Assembly: GCA_963742795.1 (NCBI GenBank)
Contig: CAVUNL010000025.1
Span: 310,001-374,000, forward strand
Reading direction: 5' to 3'
DNA: 64,000 nucleotides
DNA from: Palsa-504 sp963742795
GTDB lineage: Bacteria; Actinomycetota; Actinomycetes; Streptosporangiales; Streptosporangiaceae
Position numbers and translations under genes: made by a program. The notes beneath the pieces are model-generated. The model was not told where the DNA came from. It saw nothing but the letters and a program-made list of their open reading frames with translations, and searched no databases. Position 1 is the stretch's first letter, and the number at the start of each line of letters is the position of its first letter. Shown in pieces: positions 27,207 through 34,891 of the stretch.

Positions 27207-28424
27207 ATGGATCCAGCGATGACCAACGGTGCCCAGCCTGGCCTTGAGGACCGCACCGATCCGAACGCTCAGGCACATCACGCGATACTGCCGCCGGCCG
27301 GCCCCGGCACGCTGCGCACCTACCTCGGGATCGCCCCCGGAGTGGGGAAGACCTACGCGATGCTGCGGGACGCACGCGCCCGCCGCCGCTCCGGCACCGA
27401 CACCGTGGTTGCCCACTGGGAGCGGCACGGGCGGCCGGCCACCGCAGCCCAGCTCGACGACCTCGAAGTGCTTCCCGCCCGTATGGTCACCTATCAGGGC
27501 GTGAGCCTTCCAGAGCTGGACCTCGCGGCGGTTCTGGACCGCCGCCCGGAGCTGGCGGTGGTCGATGAGCTCGCCCATGAGAACCTCCCCGGTGAGCGGC
27601 ACGCCAGACGCTGGCAGGACGTCCGCGAGCTGCTGGCCAACGGCATCGACGTCTATACCACCCTCAACGTGGCCAATATCGAATCGCTGGGCGAGGTCGT
27701 CTCCCGGATCACCGGCGTGCGCCGGGCCGAGCCGGTGCCCGACGAGTTCGTGCGGGCCGGCGAGATCACGCTGGTCGACCTGGCGCCGGCGGCGCTGCGG
27801 CACCGGCTGGCCGAGGGCCTGGTCGTCCCGGCCGACCGGGTCGATGCCGCGTTGTCGAGCTATTTCCGCTTCGCGAACCTGGCCGCCCTGCGGGAACTCG
27901 CGCAGCTCTGGCTCGATGATTCTGTTCCCGACCCCGTCACGGCGTTCCTGGCCGCCCGCGGCATCAGCGGGCCGGTGAACGCCTCGGTCATCGTGGTCGG
28001 TCTGGAGGGATCACCCGCCGACGAATGGCTCATCCGGTACGCCGCCCACCTCGCCGGGCTGTCCGATGCCAGGCTCCAAGGGGTCTACGTCCGGGCGCTG
28101 GATAACCTCGACCAGCCACCCAAGGCGCGGCTGACCAAGGACCGCCAGCTGCTCGGCGAACTGGGCGGGACCTTGCGCGTGGTCAGGGCCGACGACCCCG
28201 CCTCCGGGCTGATCCGGGCCGCACGCAAGGCCGGAGCCTGCCAGCTCGTGATCGGGTCGCGCCGCCGCTCGCGCTGGTCGCGCCTGCTGACCGGGTCCAC
28301 GGTCGCGGACCAGGTGCTCCGCGCGGCCGGCGACCTGCCCGTCCAGGTCGTCAACGTCGGCCGGCCCGACAAGACCAGCGACGAGTGGCACCCTCCAAGC
28401 TCGTCAAGGACGGTAAGCGCCTGA
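27207..28424 (+). CDS. Second KdpD-like sensor domain protein without kinase
   Basis: 405 residues with the same plan as the divergent neighbour: Walker A GIAPGVGKTYAML, LAVVDELAHENLPGERHARR, NVANIESLGEVVSRITGV, then a universal-stress domain (NASVIVVGLEGSPADEWLIR ... QLVIGSRRRSRWSRLL). It also has no transmembrane or kinase part. It differs from its neighbour at many positions (for example HWERHGRP for ESYGRP), so the two are diverged paralogues rather than a recent duplication. ATG 27207 or 27219; neither has a good ribosome-binding site. Confidence 0.85.
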   Translation: MDPAMTNGAQPGLEDRTDPNAQAHHAILPPAGPGTLRTYLGIAPGVGKTYAMLRDARARRRSGTDTVVAHWERHGRPATAAQLDDLEVLPARMVTYQGVSLPELDLAAVLDRRPELAVVDELAHENLPGERHARRWQDVRELLANGIDVYTTLNVANIESLGEVVSRITGVRRAEPVPDEFVRAGEITLVDLAPAALRHRLAEGLVVPADRVDAALSSYFRFANLAALRELAQLWLDDSVPDPVTAFLAARGISGPVNASVIVVGLEGSPADEWLIRYAAHLAGLSDARLQGVYVRALDNLDQPPKARLTKDRQLLGELGGTLRVVRADDPASGLIRAARKAGACQLVIGSRRRSRWSRLLTGSTVADQVLRAAGDLPVQVVNVGRPDKTSDEWHPPSSSRTVSA

Positions 28425-28445
28425 CAGCTCGGCACATCGGCTGGT

Positions 28446-29276
28446 TCAGGACGTGAACCACGGCCCGTTCGGCAGAAAGATCTTTTTCCCCGAACGGGCC
28501 GTAATGTTTCTGCCTTGGTCAGCAGGGAAGTCGCCCCACTGGCGATCAGCCCAGCCAGAGCCGCTAACGCCGACGGCGATGGGCTTCCCGCGCTCATCGG
28601 TATAGGTGACCGAGCCCGCGATCCGCAGGCGCGGCAGCGAATAGGAGAAGCTGTGGCCGCCGTCGGCCCTGTCCCGGGCGAGGCCCGCCGCGCGAGGCTG
28701 GTCTTCAGCCCACATCACCTGGGAACCACCCTGAATCTTCAGGCTGAACGCCAGCGTCGGCGAGCTCACGGCAAGGTCCATCCGCTCGCCGTCGAAGGAC
28801 CAGGCGCACTCGTGCTCGTGCTGCGCGTCCCGCAGATACAGCGTCGAGGCGTCCTCGTCCCAGACGTCGTGGTCATTCATCATGAACACCGCGGGGACTC
28901 CCGCCCTTCGTATGCTCGCCTGGCAGCTGATCAGGGTGAACCGGCAGGCGTACAGGCTCTGTCCTGGCTTGAGCTGCGCGACCGGCTGGGACGGCAGTGG
29001 CCCGAGATCGCGCAGGCCCGCATGAGTCACGGTCCAGGACAGGAAGTAGCGCGTGCTGGCCGGATCGCGGAGCACCGCGGTGAGATTCCACCACTCGGCC
29101 GATCGGTCCCCCTGCGGCCGGTGCGGTTGCCATTCCTCCACGGCCGAACCGTGCGTCCGTTTCACGCCGTGATGGCCGAGGAACGGGAACGCCTGCGTCC
29201 CGGTCTGTGTTTCGGCGTTCGTCATGTATTGCCGGTTACAGCTCTTGACGCGGATCTTCATGACGTAGTCCTTCAT
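28446..29276 (-). CDS. AttH/CrtC-type lipocalin-like protein, C-terminally truncated
   Basis: About 276 residues beginning with the family motif SAEWWNLTAVLRD (the usual EWW-Y start) and continuing through FSLKIQGGSQ to SGSGWADRQWGDF, the region that in relatives reads GxxWxDHQWGD. Intact members have 330-370 residues; here the frame runs straight into the dispersed hairpin repeat, which encodes the last 19 residues and supplies the stop. Relatives include CrtC hydratases and AttH. The start at 29276 has GAGG upstream. Likely non-functional. Confidence 0.7.
   Translation of the reverse strand: MKDYVMKIRVKSCNRQYMTNAETQTGTQAFPFLGHHGVKRTHGSAVEEWQPHRPQGDRSAEWWNLTAVLRDPASTRYFLSWTVTHAGLRDLGPLPSQPVAQLKPGQSLYACRFTLISCQASIRRAGVPAVFMMNDHDVWDEDASTLYLRDAQHEHECAWSFDGERMDLAVSSPTLAFSLKIQGGSQVMWAEDQPRAAGLARDRADGGHSFSYSLPRLRIAGSVTYTDERGKPIAVGVSGSGWADRQWGDFPADQGRNITARSGKKIFLPNGPWFTS
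28460..28502 (+). repeat. Dispersed hairpin repeat, copy 2
   Basis: Perfect 13-bp inverted arms, ACGGCCCGTTCGG (28460-28472) and CCGAACGGGCCGT (28490-28502), enclose a 17-nt loop with AAAGATCTTTTT. Similar units occur at 92, 36380, 45577 and 58574. This copy forms the 3' end of the truncated AttH-like gene. Confidence 0.8.
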
Positions 29277-29379
29277 GGCGCCGGGGCCTCGTTGTTGCCG
29301 GTCCCGCGATCGGTTCCTGTTACGGCTAGCCTCGCCAGCGGCGGGGTGAGTCGTCGTCACACACCGAGGTGATTCGCTG

Positions 29380-29619
29380 CGGCGCATCCGGGCCGCGGGC
29401 CGGGGGCGGCGGCTGCGGGAGGTTGAGGTGCACCACGTCGATCTCGGCCTGGGCTACGAGCCGTCCGACTGGCCGGAGGACTACGTCGCCTGGGAGTTGC
29501 CCGTGCTTTTGGCCACGGTGCCTGACCGGACGCGCCGAACAGAGGATGTTCGGCGCCTGGTGGCGTGGCTGTCAGGCCGGTGGCCGGTCCCGGCCGCGAT
29601 CGAGCTTGATCCGTGGTGA
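29380..29619 (+). pseudogene. C-terminal fragment of mycothiol-dependent maleylpyruvate isomerase family
   Basis: The frame reads RRLREVEVHHVDLGLGYEPS, DWPEDYVAWELPVLLATVPD and a short C-terminus. HHVDL-GYxPxDWP is the hallmark of the MDMPI family after its metal-binding bundle. About 150 N-terminal residues, including the rest of the metal site, are missing, and there is no proper start. A mycothiol enzyme points to an actinomycete. The break lies just upstream of the AttH-like gene. Confidence 0.72.
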
Positions 29620-29663
29620 TGTGCGTGCAGACCGCACGTGGCTGGTGGCACCGGCCTGGGAGG

Positions 29664-29850
29664 TCATGGCTCGGGTATTGTCGCGTAGGCACGGGTAGGG
29701 AAGGTCCCGAAGCCTGCGAGCGGAATCGGAGCCGCGGTGAACCGGAACCCGGCCGGGGGTAGCTGGCTGAGTCCGGTGAGGTGCTCGACGACCGGGATGC
29801 CAGCCCGGAGCAGGATCGAGTACGCCCGCCCGGCGAAGCATCTTCACGAT
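29664..29850 (-). pseudogene. C-terminal fragment of a cyclase-family (isatin hydrolase-like) protein
   Basis: The minus-strand frame reads LLRAGIPVVEHLTGLSQLPP, FRFTAAPIPLAGFGTFPTRA and YATIPEP, the conserved end of kynurenine formamidase/cyclase-family proteins. Everything before it, including the HxGTHxD metal motif, is missing. It is one of three adjacent gene fragments between 28.4 and 29.9 kb. Confidence 0.65.
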
Positions 29851-29926
29851 CTCCTGCTGGATGCCGCGCACCAGCAGCTCGGCGGACCCCTCGCATTGAA
29901 GATCGTTAGCCTGCTCGTGCCAGTAT

Positions 29927-29962
29927 TTGACAGCTCCAGGTTAATCATATTAACCTGGAGCT
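29927..29962 (+). promoter_or_regulatory. Promoter with perfect 31-bp operator abutting the start codon
   Basis: TTGACA at 29927-29932 is followed by two perfect 14-bp inverted arms (AGCTCCAGGTTAAT at 29932-29945, ATTAACCTGGAGCT at 29949-29962) around CAT. TATTAA at 29948 or the overlapping AT-rich bases can act as the -10. The palindrome ends exactly at the ATG (29963), leaving no room for a ribosome-binding site, so the transcript is probably leaderless. The TetR regulator encoded second in the operon is the likely ligand. Confidence 0.8.
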
Positions 29963-30631
29963 ATGACTATTAACCAGCCTGCGGGCTCCACCGTTCCCGC
30001 CACGGCCGGTGCCGCCAGCACTGGCAGGCGGCGTCGGCTGCTCACCGTTACCGGCGCGATCGGCATCGGCTACACGCTGTCCTGGATCGCGGGCCTGGCG
30101 GTACCCGCGCCCAGCCCGAAGTTCAGCGCCTCCGGCGCGCAGATCGTCTCAGCCATCGCCGGGCACGCGCCGGCGCTCGCTATCAAGTTCGCGCTGACCG
30201 AGGGACTCCCCGCAGCGGGCATCGCGGTGGTCGCAATCGCCCTGGCCAGGGTCACCGGCTCGCAGCTGGCCAGGGTCGCCGGCGTCACAGCGGCGGTCAT
30301 TTCGGTGCTGCAGTTCTGTCTGGGAATGTGGCTCGCTGCTACCAGCTCTCCCGTCACCGCGCACGTGCTCTACCAGATGGTGAACCGGATGGACGGGGTC
30401 AAGATGCTCGCCCTGGCGGTGCTCGGCGCCGCGGGCGCCGCCGCCCTGGTGCTGCCCCGGTGGCTGCGCTACACCGGCGCCGCGCTCGCCGTCGCCATCG
30501 CGGCTTCCGGTGTCGTCTACCTGCTGCTCCTGCAGAATCTTGCGTGGCTGGCCGGACCCGCGCTCGTGCTGCTGCTGATCTTCATCACCGGGGCCGGGAT
30601 CTGGCTCGGCGGCAGCGTCCGGGGCAGGTAG
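29963..30631 (+). CDS. Six-helix membrane protein, possibly DUF4386-like
   Basis: A 222-residue protein with about six hydrophobic segments (residues 28-47, 72-92, 103-125, 145-160, 170-188 and 195-215) after an Arg-rich N-terminus. The topology and a PxxKFSASGAQIVSAIAGH-like first loop resemble DUF4386-type proteins of unknown function. First gene of an operon with the TetR gene 2 bp downstream; expression is governed by the operator directly in front of the ATG. Confidence 0.75.
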   Translation: MTINQPAGSTVPATAGAASTGRRRRLLTVTGAIGIGYTLSWIAGLAVPAPSPKFSASGAQIVSAIAGHAPALAIKFALTEGLPAAGIAVVAIALARVTGSQLARVAGVTAAVISVLQFCLGMWLAATSSPVTAHVLYQMVNRMDGVKMLALAVLGAAGAAALVLPRWLRYTGAALAVAIAASGVVYLLLLQNLAWLAGPALVLLLIFITGAGIWLGGSVRGR

Positions 30632-30633
30632 CC

Positions 30634-31203
30634 ATGCCGCGGGCGGGACTGACCGCGCAGCGGATCATCACCGAGGCCGCCGCCGTCGCGGACGAGGTCG
30701 GCCTGGACCGGCTGACGCTGGCCGCCGTCGCGCAACGCTGCGGCGTGTCCCTGCCTGGGCTGTACAAGCACGTCAGCGGGCTCGAGGAAGTCAAGCGCGG
30801 CATCTCCATCGCCGCGATACGCGAACTGACCGCCAGCGCGGCGGCGGCGGCCGCCGGAGTCAGCGGCCGGGAAGCGCTCGGCGCCATCTCGGCCGCCTAC
30901 CGCCAGTACGCCCGGGCCACCCCCGGACGCTACGCCGCCAGCGTCCGCGCGCCCACGCCAGGCGACCAGGAGTATGCCGACGTAACCAGCCAGGCCCTGG
31001 CGGTCATCAGCGCTGCCCTCAAGGGCTATCACCTCGACGGCGCTGACCTCATCCACGCGATCCGCATGTGGCGGGCGGCCTGCCATGGCCTGGCCTCGCT
31101 CGAGATGGCAGGCGGCTTCGGCCTGCCCGAATCCATCGACGCCACCTTCGAGCGCCTCATCGACGCCCTGGACCGCGCATTCCGCGACAGCTCAGCTCCC
31201 TGA
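30634..31203 (+). CDS. TetR-family repressor with WHG-type ligand domain
   Basis: A 189-residue regulator: helix-turn-helix at residues 10-55 (AQRIITEAAAVADEVGLDRL, CGVSLPGLYKHV) and a C-terminal domain with YARATPGRYAASV and MWRAACHGLASLEMAGGFGL, typical of the TetR_C WHG group. Co-transcribed with the membrane protein (2-bp gap) and likely autoregulated through the 31-bp palindrome at 29932. The ATG at 30634 starts the conserved domain; the frame is open earlier only as a shadow. Confidence 0.88.
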   Translation: MPRAGLTAQRIITEAAAVADEVGLDRLTLAAVAQRCGVSLPGLYKHVSGLEEVKRGISIAAIRELTASAAAAAAGVSGREALGAISAAYRQYARATPGRYAASVRAPTPGDQEYADVTSQALAVISAALKGYHLDGADLIHAIRMWRAACHGLASLEMAGGFGLPESIDATFERLIDALDRAFRDSSAP

Positions 31204-31241
31204 TCCAAGCCTGGCTCGACAGTCGCGCTGACTAGCGAGGG

Positions 31242-31634
31242 CTACAGGGGCTCGGTGAAGTACCAGCGGTGGCCCTCGGGGTCGTCCACTGTGTAGCTGC
31301 GTGCGCGATTGGCCCTGATCCCGATCTCGGACACGTTCGCGCCCGCGGCCTGTGCGCGGTCCCGGTGGGCTGGCAGGTCCGTGATCGTGATGCACTGCAG
31401 CTGGGTGATCTCGCCGAGTTCGGCGGGTCCGCGGAAGCTGGTCCCGGGGGAGCCCAGCATGATGACACCGCCGTTGCCGAGCAGCAGTTCCCCGTGCCTG
31501 ACGGTCCCGTCGCTGCGCGTATCGCGCACCCGCTCGGTGAAGCTGAAGGCCTTGATCAGCCAGTCCATGGCCGCGCCGGCATCGGCGTACAGAAGATAGG
31601 GAACGACCTGCGGGTCTGGATGGTGCTGCGGCAC
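31242..31634 (-). CDS. VOC superfamily (glyoxalase-like) protein
   Basis: A 130-residue protein of the PhnB-like VOC type: VVPYLLYADAGAAMDWLIKA, GTVRHGELLLGNGGVIMLGS and SYTVDDPEGHRWYFTEPL, with the metal-site Glu/His pattern partly kept. Small-molecule lyase or antibiotic-binding roles are known in the family; none can be assigned. Single gene, convergent with the TetR gene. Confidence 0.83.
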   Translation of the reverse strand: MPQHHPDPQVVPYLLYADAGAAMDWLIKAFSFTERVRDTRSDGTVRHGELLLGNGGVIMLGSPGTSFRGPAELGEITQLQCITITDLPAHRDRAQAAGANVSEIGIRANRARSYTVDDPEGHRWYFTEPL

Positions 31635-31803
31635 GGCAGCAACTTTACCGCCGGCCTGGCCGCCCCTGGGCCGCTGGCGCTACGGCCCGCGCATGATGAG
31701 GTTGCCCTGGTTTGCGGCCTGATTCGTCTTCCGGCACGTCCGCCGGCGAGCGGCGGCTCAGTCGAGTGCTCCCTCATTCTGAGCGGGCTCTTAGGATCGC
31801 TCT

Positions 31804-32484
31804 ATGACGGACGCGCATCCCCTGCCGGCCAAGACGATCCGGATCGGGCGGCAGCCGGACAACCACATCGCGCTGACCGGCGACCTCACGGTCTCCCGGC
31901 ATCACGCGGAGCTGCGCCGCACCCCGGCCGGCAGCTTCGAGATCATCGACCTGGGCAGCCACGGCGGGACATACGTCAACGGCGAGCGGATCACGCGCAC
32001 GATGCTGACGGAGCAGGACATCATCAGCATCGGACGCGCCACGTTCCGGCTCAGCGGCGGCGAACTGCGCCAGTACGCGGACGAAAGTCCTGGTGCCGTG
32101 CCTGCCATCACCGGCGCGCACGAGGTGGTCGCAGCCTACTGGGCCGCGGCCGAGGCCCGGGACTGGAACGCGTTCGGCGGGCTGCTCGCCGACGACGTGA
32201 TCTACCGCGGCCCCCAGACCCGGGAGCAGGTCCGCGGCCGGGACGCCTACGTCCGGTTCAACGTGGAGGGCTTCCCCTACGACTGGCACGTCACCGTGCA
32301 GCGAATCGTCGGCGAAGGCCAGCGCGCGGCCAGCTGGACCGAGTTCACCGGGCCAGAAGGCACCCAGCCCGGCTTGTGCTTCTTCGACCTCGCCGACGAC
32401 GGCAAGATCGCCGTGATCACCGACTTCTGGCCCGAACCCTACGAACTTCCAGCCAGCCGCGCTCATCTGGTCGAACGCTACTGA
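31804..32484 (+). CDS. FHA-SnoaL fusion protein
   Basis: A 226-residue protein joining two domains. Residues 10-85 form an FHA phosphothreonine-binding domain (IRIGRQPDNHIAL, VSRHHAELRRTP, DLGSHGGTYVNGERI: the GR, SRHH and N residues are all present). Residues 105-225 form a SnoaL/NTF2-like pocket (VVAAYWAAAEARDWNAFGGL, DVIYRGPQTREQVRGRDAYV). The N-terminus is short and starts right at the FHA strand. The fusion is unusual. It may dock onto a phosphorylated partner of a Ser/Thr kinase such as the one at 19016. Confidence 0.85.
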   Translation: MTDAHPLPAKTIRIGRQPDNHIALTGDLTVSRHHAELRRTPAGSFEIIDLGSHGGTYVNGERITRTMLTEQDIISIGRATFRLSGGELRQYADESPGAVPAITGAHEVVAAYWAAAEARDWNAFGGLLADDVIYRGPQTREQVRGRDAYVRFNVEGFPYDWHVTVQRIVGEGQRAASWTEFTGPEGTQPGLCFFDLADDGKIAVITDFWPEPYELPASRAHLVERY

Positions 32485-32607
32485 GTACTGCAGCTGCTTC
32501 GGGGCGGCCGGAATGTCGGCACCCGGGAAGAAGGAGCCTGCTCCGGATAAACATACGATCTGTGCGTATCCAGGCCTGCCCGTTCCCGGCGATCGAGAGA
32601 GTGGCTG

Positions 32608-33720
32608 ATGACCAGCAAGCGGATCACGACGCTGCTCGGGCAGCTGGGGCTGACTCAGGTCCGCTACGTGTCACCGGTTCGCCGCGGCGCGGCGCAGGGC
32701 CTGGCCGGCCGTGTCTACGAACAGGTCGAGCGGGAGTTCGGGGTGCTGGCACCGTCGCTCGCCTTGTTCTCCCCGGCACCGCAGGTGCTCGCCGCGAGCT
32801 GGCTGATGCTGCGTGAGACTCTGCTTGTGACCCGCAAGGTCGACAGGGCCGCTAAGGAGGCCGTCGCCACGACGGTCTCGCTCGGCAATACCTGTCCCTG
32901 GTGCGTCACCGTGCACAGCACCATGGTCTCCGGGCTGGCAGGGGGACCGGTACTCGCGGACCGCCCCGCCGAGGCGATCGCCGACCCCCGGCTGCGGGCG
33001 GTCGCGACGTGGGCGCGGGACTGCAGGACCGAGGAAGGCGCCCAGCTGCATGAACCGGCATGTCCCGCCGAGGAGGCGCCGGAACTGATCGGGACCGCGG
33101 TCCTGTTCCACTACTACAACCGCATGGTGAATGTGTTTCTCACCGAGCTACCGCTACCGCCGGGAGTTCCGAGGATGGCGCTGAGCCCGGTCATGTGGAT
33201 CCTCGACCGCAGGTTGCGGCCCGCAGCCGGGCACCCGTGCCAGCCGGGCACGTCGCTGGAGCTGCTGCCAGCGGCGCCGCTACCCGGCGACCTGTCCTGG
33301 GCGAGCGGCGATCCTGTGACGGAGGATGCCTTCGCCCGCGGCTGTGCCGCCGTTGACGCCGCCGGCGCCCGGTCCGTGCCAGCATCGGTCCGCGAGCTGG
33401 TCATGGCGGAGCTGGAAAACTGGCGCGGCGAGCGGCGCGGCCCGAGCCGTACCTGGGTCGAGAGTGCGGTGTCCGGCCTGCCGACGGCGGACCGGGCCGC
33501 CGGGCGTCTCGCGCTGCTCACCGCGCTCGCCTCCGCTCAGGTCGACCGTTCCGTCGTCCGGATGTTCCGGGCCAGCCGGCCTGGCGATTCCACGCTGCTC
33601 GAACTGACCGCGTGGGCCAGCCTGGCGGCGGCGCGACGAGTCGGCACCTGGATTCCCCGCGGCGCGGCCGAAGCAGACCTCGACCGCGGCGCCACCGGCA
33701 CGCACCACGCCGGTCCCTGA
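32608..33720 (+). CDS. AhpD/carboxymuconolactone decarboxylase-like protein
   Basis: A 370-residue protein with the CxxC-xxxH motif of the AhpD-like fold (NTCPWCVTVHSTMVSGLAGG; Cys 96, Cys 99 and His 103) in its first half, and a second helical half that looks like a degenerate repeat (SVPASVRELVMAELENWRGE). Proteins of this type act as alkyl-hydroperoxide-linked or peroxidase-like disulfide enzymes, and many are of unknown function. Single gene upstream of a VOC gene, 52 bp apart. Confidence 0.82.
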   Translation: MTSKRITTLLGQLGLTQVRYVSPVRRGAAQGLAGRVYEQVEREFGVLAPSLALFSPAPQVLAASWLMLRETLLVTRKVDRAAKEAVATTVSLGNTCPWCVTVHSTMVSGLAGGPVLADRPAEAIADPRLRAVATWARDCRTEEGAQLHEPACPAEEAPELIGTAVLFHYYNRMVNVFLTELPLPPGVPRMALSPVMWILDRRLRPAAGHPCQPGTSLELLPAAPLPGDLSWASGDPVTEDAFARGCAAVDAAGARSVPASVRELVMAELENWRGERRGPSRTWVESAVSGLPTADRAAGRLALLTALASAQVDRSVVRMFRASRPGDSTLLELTAWASLAAARRVGTWIPRGAAEADLDRGATGTHHAGP

Positions 33721-33772
33721 CGGCGTGGCGGCTGCCGGGTAAAAACGTACGATCACCTGGGAGGAGCATGTT

Positions 33773-34144
33773 ATGTTCGCGGACACCGAGGCATTCAGCG
33801 GGTTCTCCGTCAGCGATATCGATGAGGCCAGGAAGTTCTACAGCGAGACGCTCGGCTTGCGGGTAACCGAACAGTACGGCCTGCTCACGTTGCAGCTGGC
33901 CGGCGACCGGAACACACTGATCTACCCGAAGGCCGATCACATCCCGGCCAGCTTCACCATCCTCAACTTCCAGGTCGACGACATCGACGCGGCCGTCGAC
34001 GAGCTGACCAGCCGAGGCGTGAGCTTCGAGCGCTACGAGGGGATGGAGCAGGACGCCAAGGGCATCAACCGGGGCGGCGGCCCGTTCATCGCCTGGTTCA
34101 CCGATCCGGCGGGTAACATCCTGTCGGTCCTGCAGGACCGCTAA
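33773..34144 (+). CDS. VOC superfamily (glyoxalase-like) protein
   Basis: A 123-residue VOC protein: SGFSVSDIDEARKFYSETLG, FQVDDIDAAVDELTSRGVSF, and WFTDPAGNILSVLQDR, whose Glu/His metal site appears incomplete. Likely a binding protein or a lyase of unknown substrate. GGAGG lies 8 bp before the ATG. It may share a transcript with the preceding AhpD-like gene. Confidence 0.85.
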   Translation: MFADTEAFSGFSVSDIDEARKFYSETLGLRVTEQYGLLTLQLAGDRNTLIYPKADHIPASFTILNFQVDDIDAAVDELTSRGVSFERYEGMEQDAKGINRGGGPFIAWFTDPAGNILSVLQDR

Positions 34145-34183
34145 CCACGAGGCCACCCGGGCCCTGACCGGGACCGACGGCCT

Positions 34184-34858
34184 CTACTCCGGCCTGCCGA
34201 ACACGCTGGTCAGGGCTGCGTCGAGCAGGGTGGCGGCGGCGGCCCGGGCTGCGGCGGCCGCGGCGGGGTCGTGGTCCATCCGCGCGGCCTGCCCGCTGCC
34301 GTCGTAGAGCAGGTGCAGCTGGCGGGCCAGGACCTCGGGCTCGGGCACGCCGGCCTGGGCGGCCAGGTCGGTCAGCAGCCCGCGCACCCAGCGGCGGTAG
34401 GCCTGGGCGGCCTGTTCGGCTAGGTCGCCGGGGTGGGATTCCGCGCTGGCCCGGGCGAACGCGCAGCCGCGGTAGTCCGGCTGGGCGAACAGCTCGCCCT
34501 GGCCCTCGAACACGGCCAGCAGGCGCTCACGCGGGGTGTCGTAGCGTTCCACGGCCTGCGTGATGCGCTGGGCGACGCTGGCCTGCCGGGTCTCCAGGTA
34601 CGCGCGGACCAGCTCGTCCTTGCTGCCGAAGGTGTTGTACAGCGAGGCCTTGGCCACCCCGGCCTGCTCGATGACGCGGTCGATGCCGACCGTGTGCACA
34701 CCCTCGTTGTAGAACAGCTCGTTGGCCGCGGCCAGCAGCCGCTCGCGCGCCGACGGCCGGGGCCTGCTGGCTCCGGGGGGGACGACCCGGCCAGCCTGGC
34801 CGCCTGCGGCGGCGGGCCCGAACCCCCCCGAGCCTTCGGCGGCTTGTCCGATAGCCAT
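34184..34858 (-). CDS. TetR-family repressor of the adjacent MFS gene
   Basis: A 224-residue regulator with helix-turn-helix TVGIDRVIEQAGVAKASLYN after ARERLLAAANELFYNEGVH, and a LmrA/YxaF-like ligand domain (YRGCAFARASAESHPGDLAE). The first 35 residues are a Gly/Pro-rich extension. The gene is downstream of the MFS gene on the same strand; a TAGACA-N4-TGTCTA operator lies in the gap, and two more precede the MFS gene. Confidence 0.88.
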   Translation of the reverse strand: MAIGQAAEGSGGFGPAAAGGQAGRVVPPGASRPRPSARERLLAAANELFYNEGVHTVGIDRVIEQAGVAKASLYNTFGSKDELVRAYLETRQASVAQRITQAVERYDTPRERLLAVFEGQGELFAQPDYRGCAFARASAESHPGDLAEQAAQAYRRWVRGLLTDLAAQAGVPEPEVLARQLHLLYDGSGQAARMDHDPAAAAAARAAAATLLDAALTSVFGRPE

Positions 34859-34875
34859 GGTGACGGCCACCTTCC

Positions 34876-34891
34876 TAGACAGACTTGTCTA
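34876..34891 (-). promoter_or_regulatory. TetR operator 1 (before tetR)
   Basis: TAGACAGACTTGTCTA, a 16-bp palindrome with TAGACA/TGTCTA arms, spans the MFS stop codon and the tetR leader. It matches the sites at 36224 and 36252. Confidence 0.65.
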
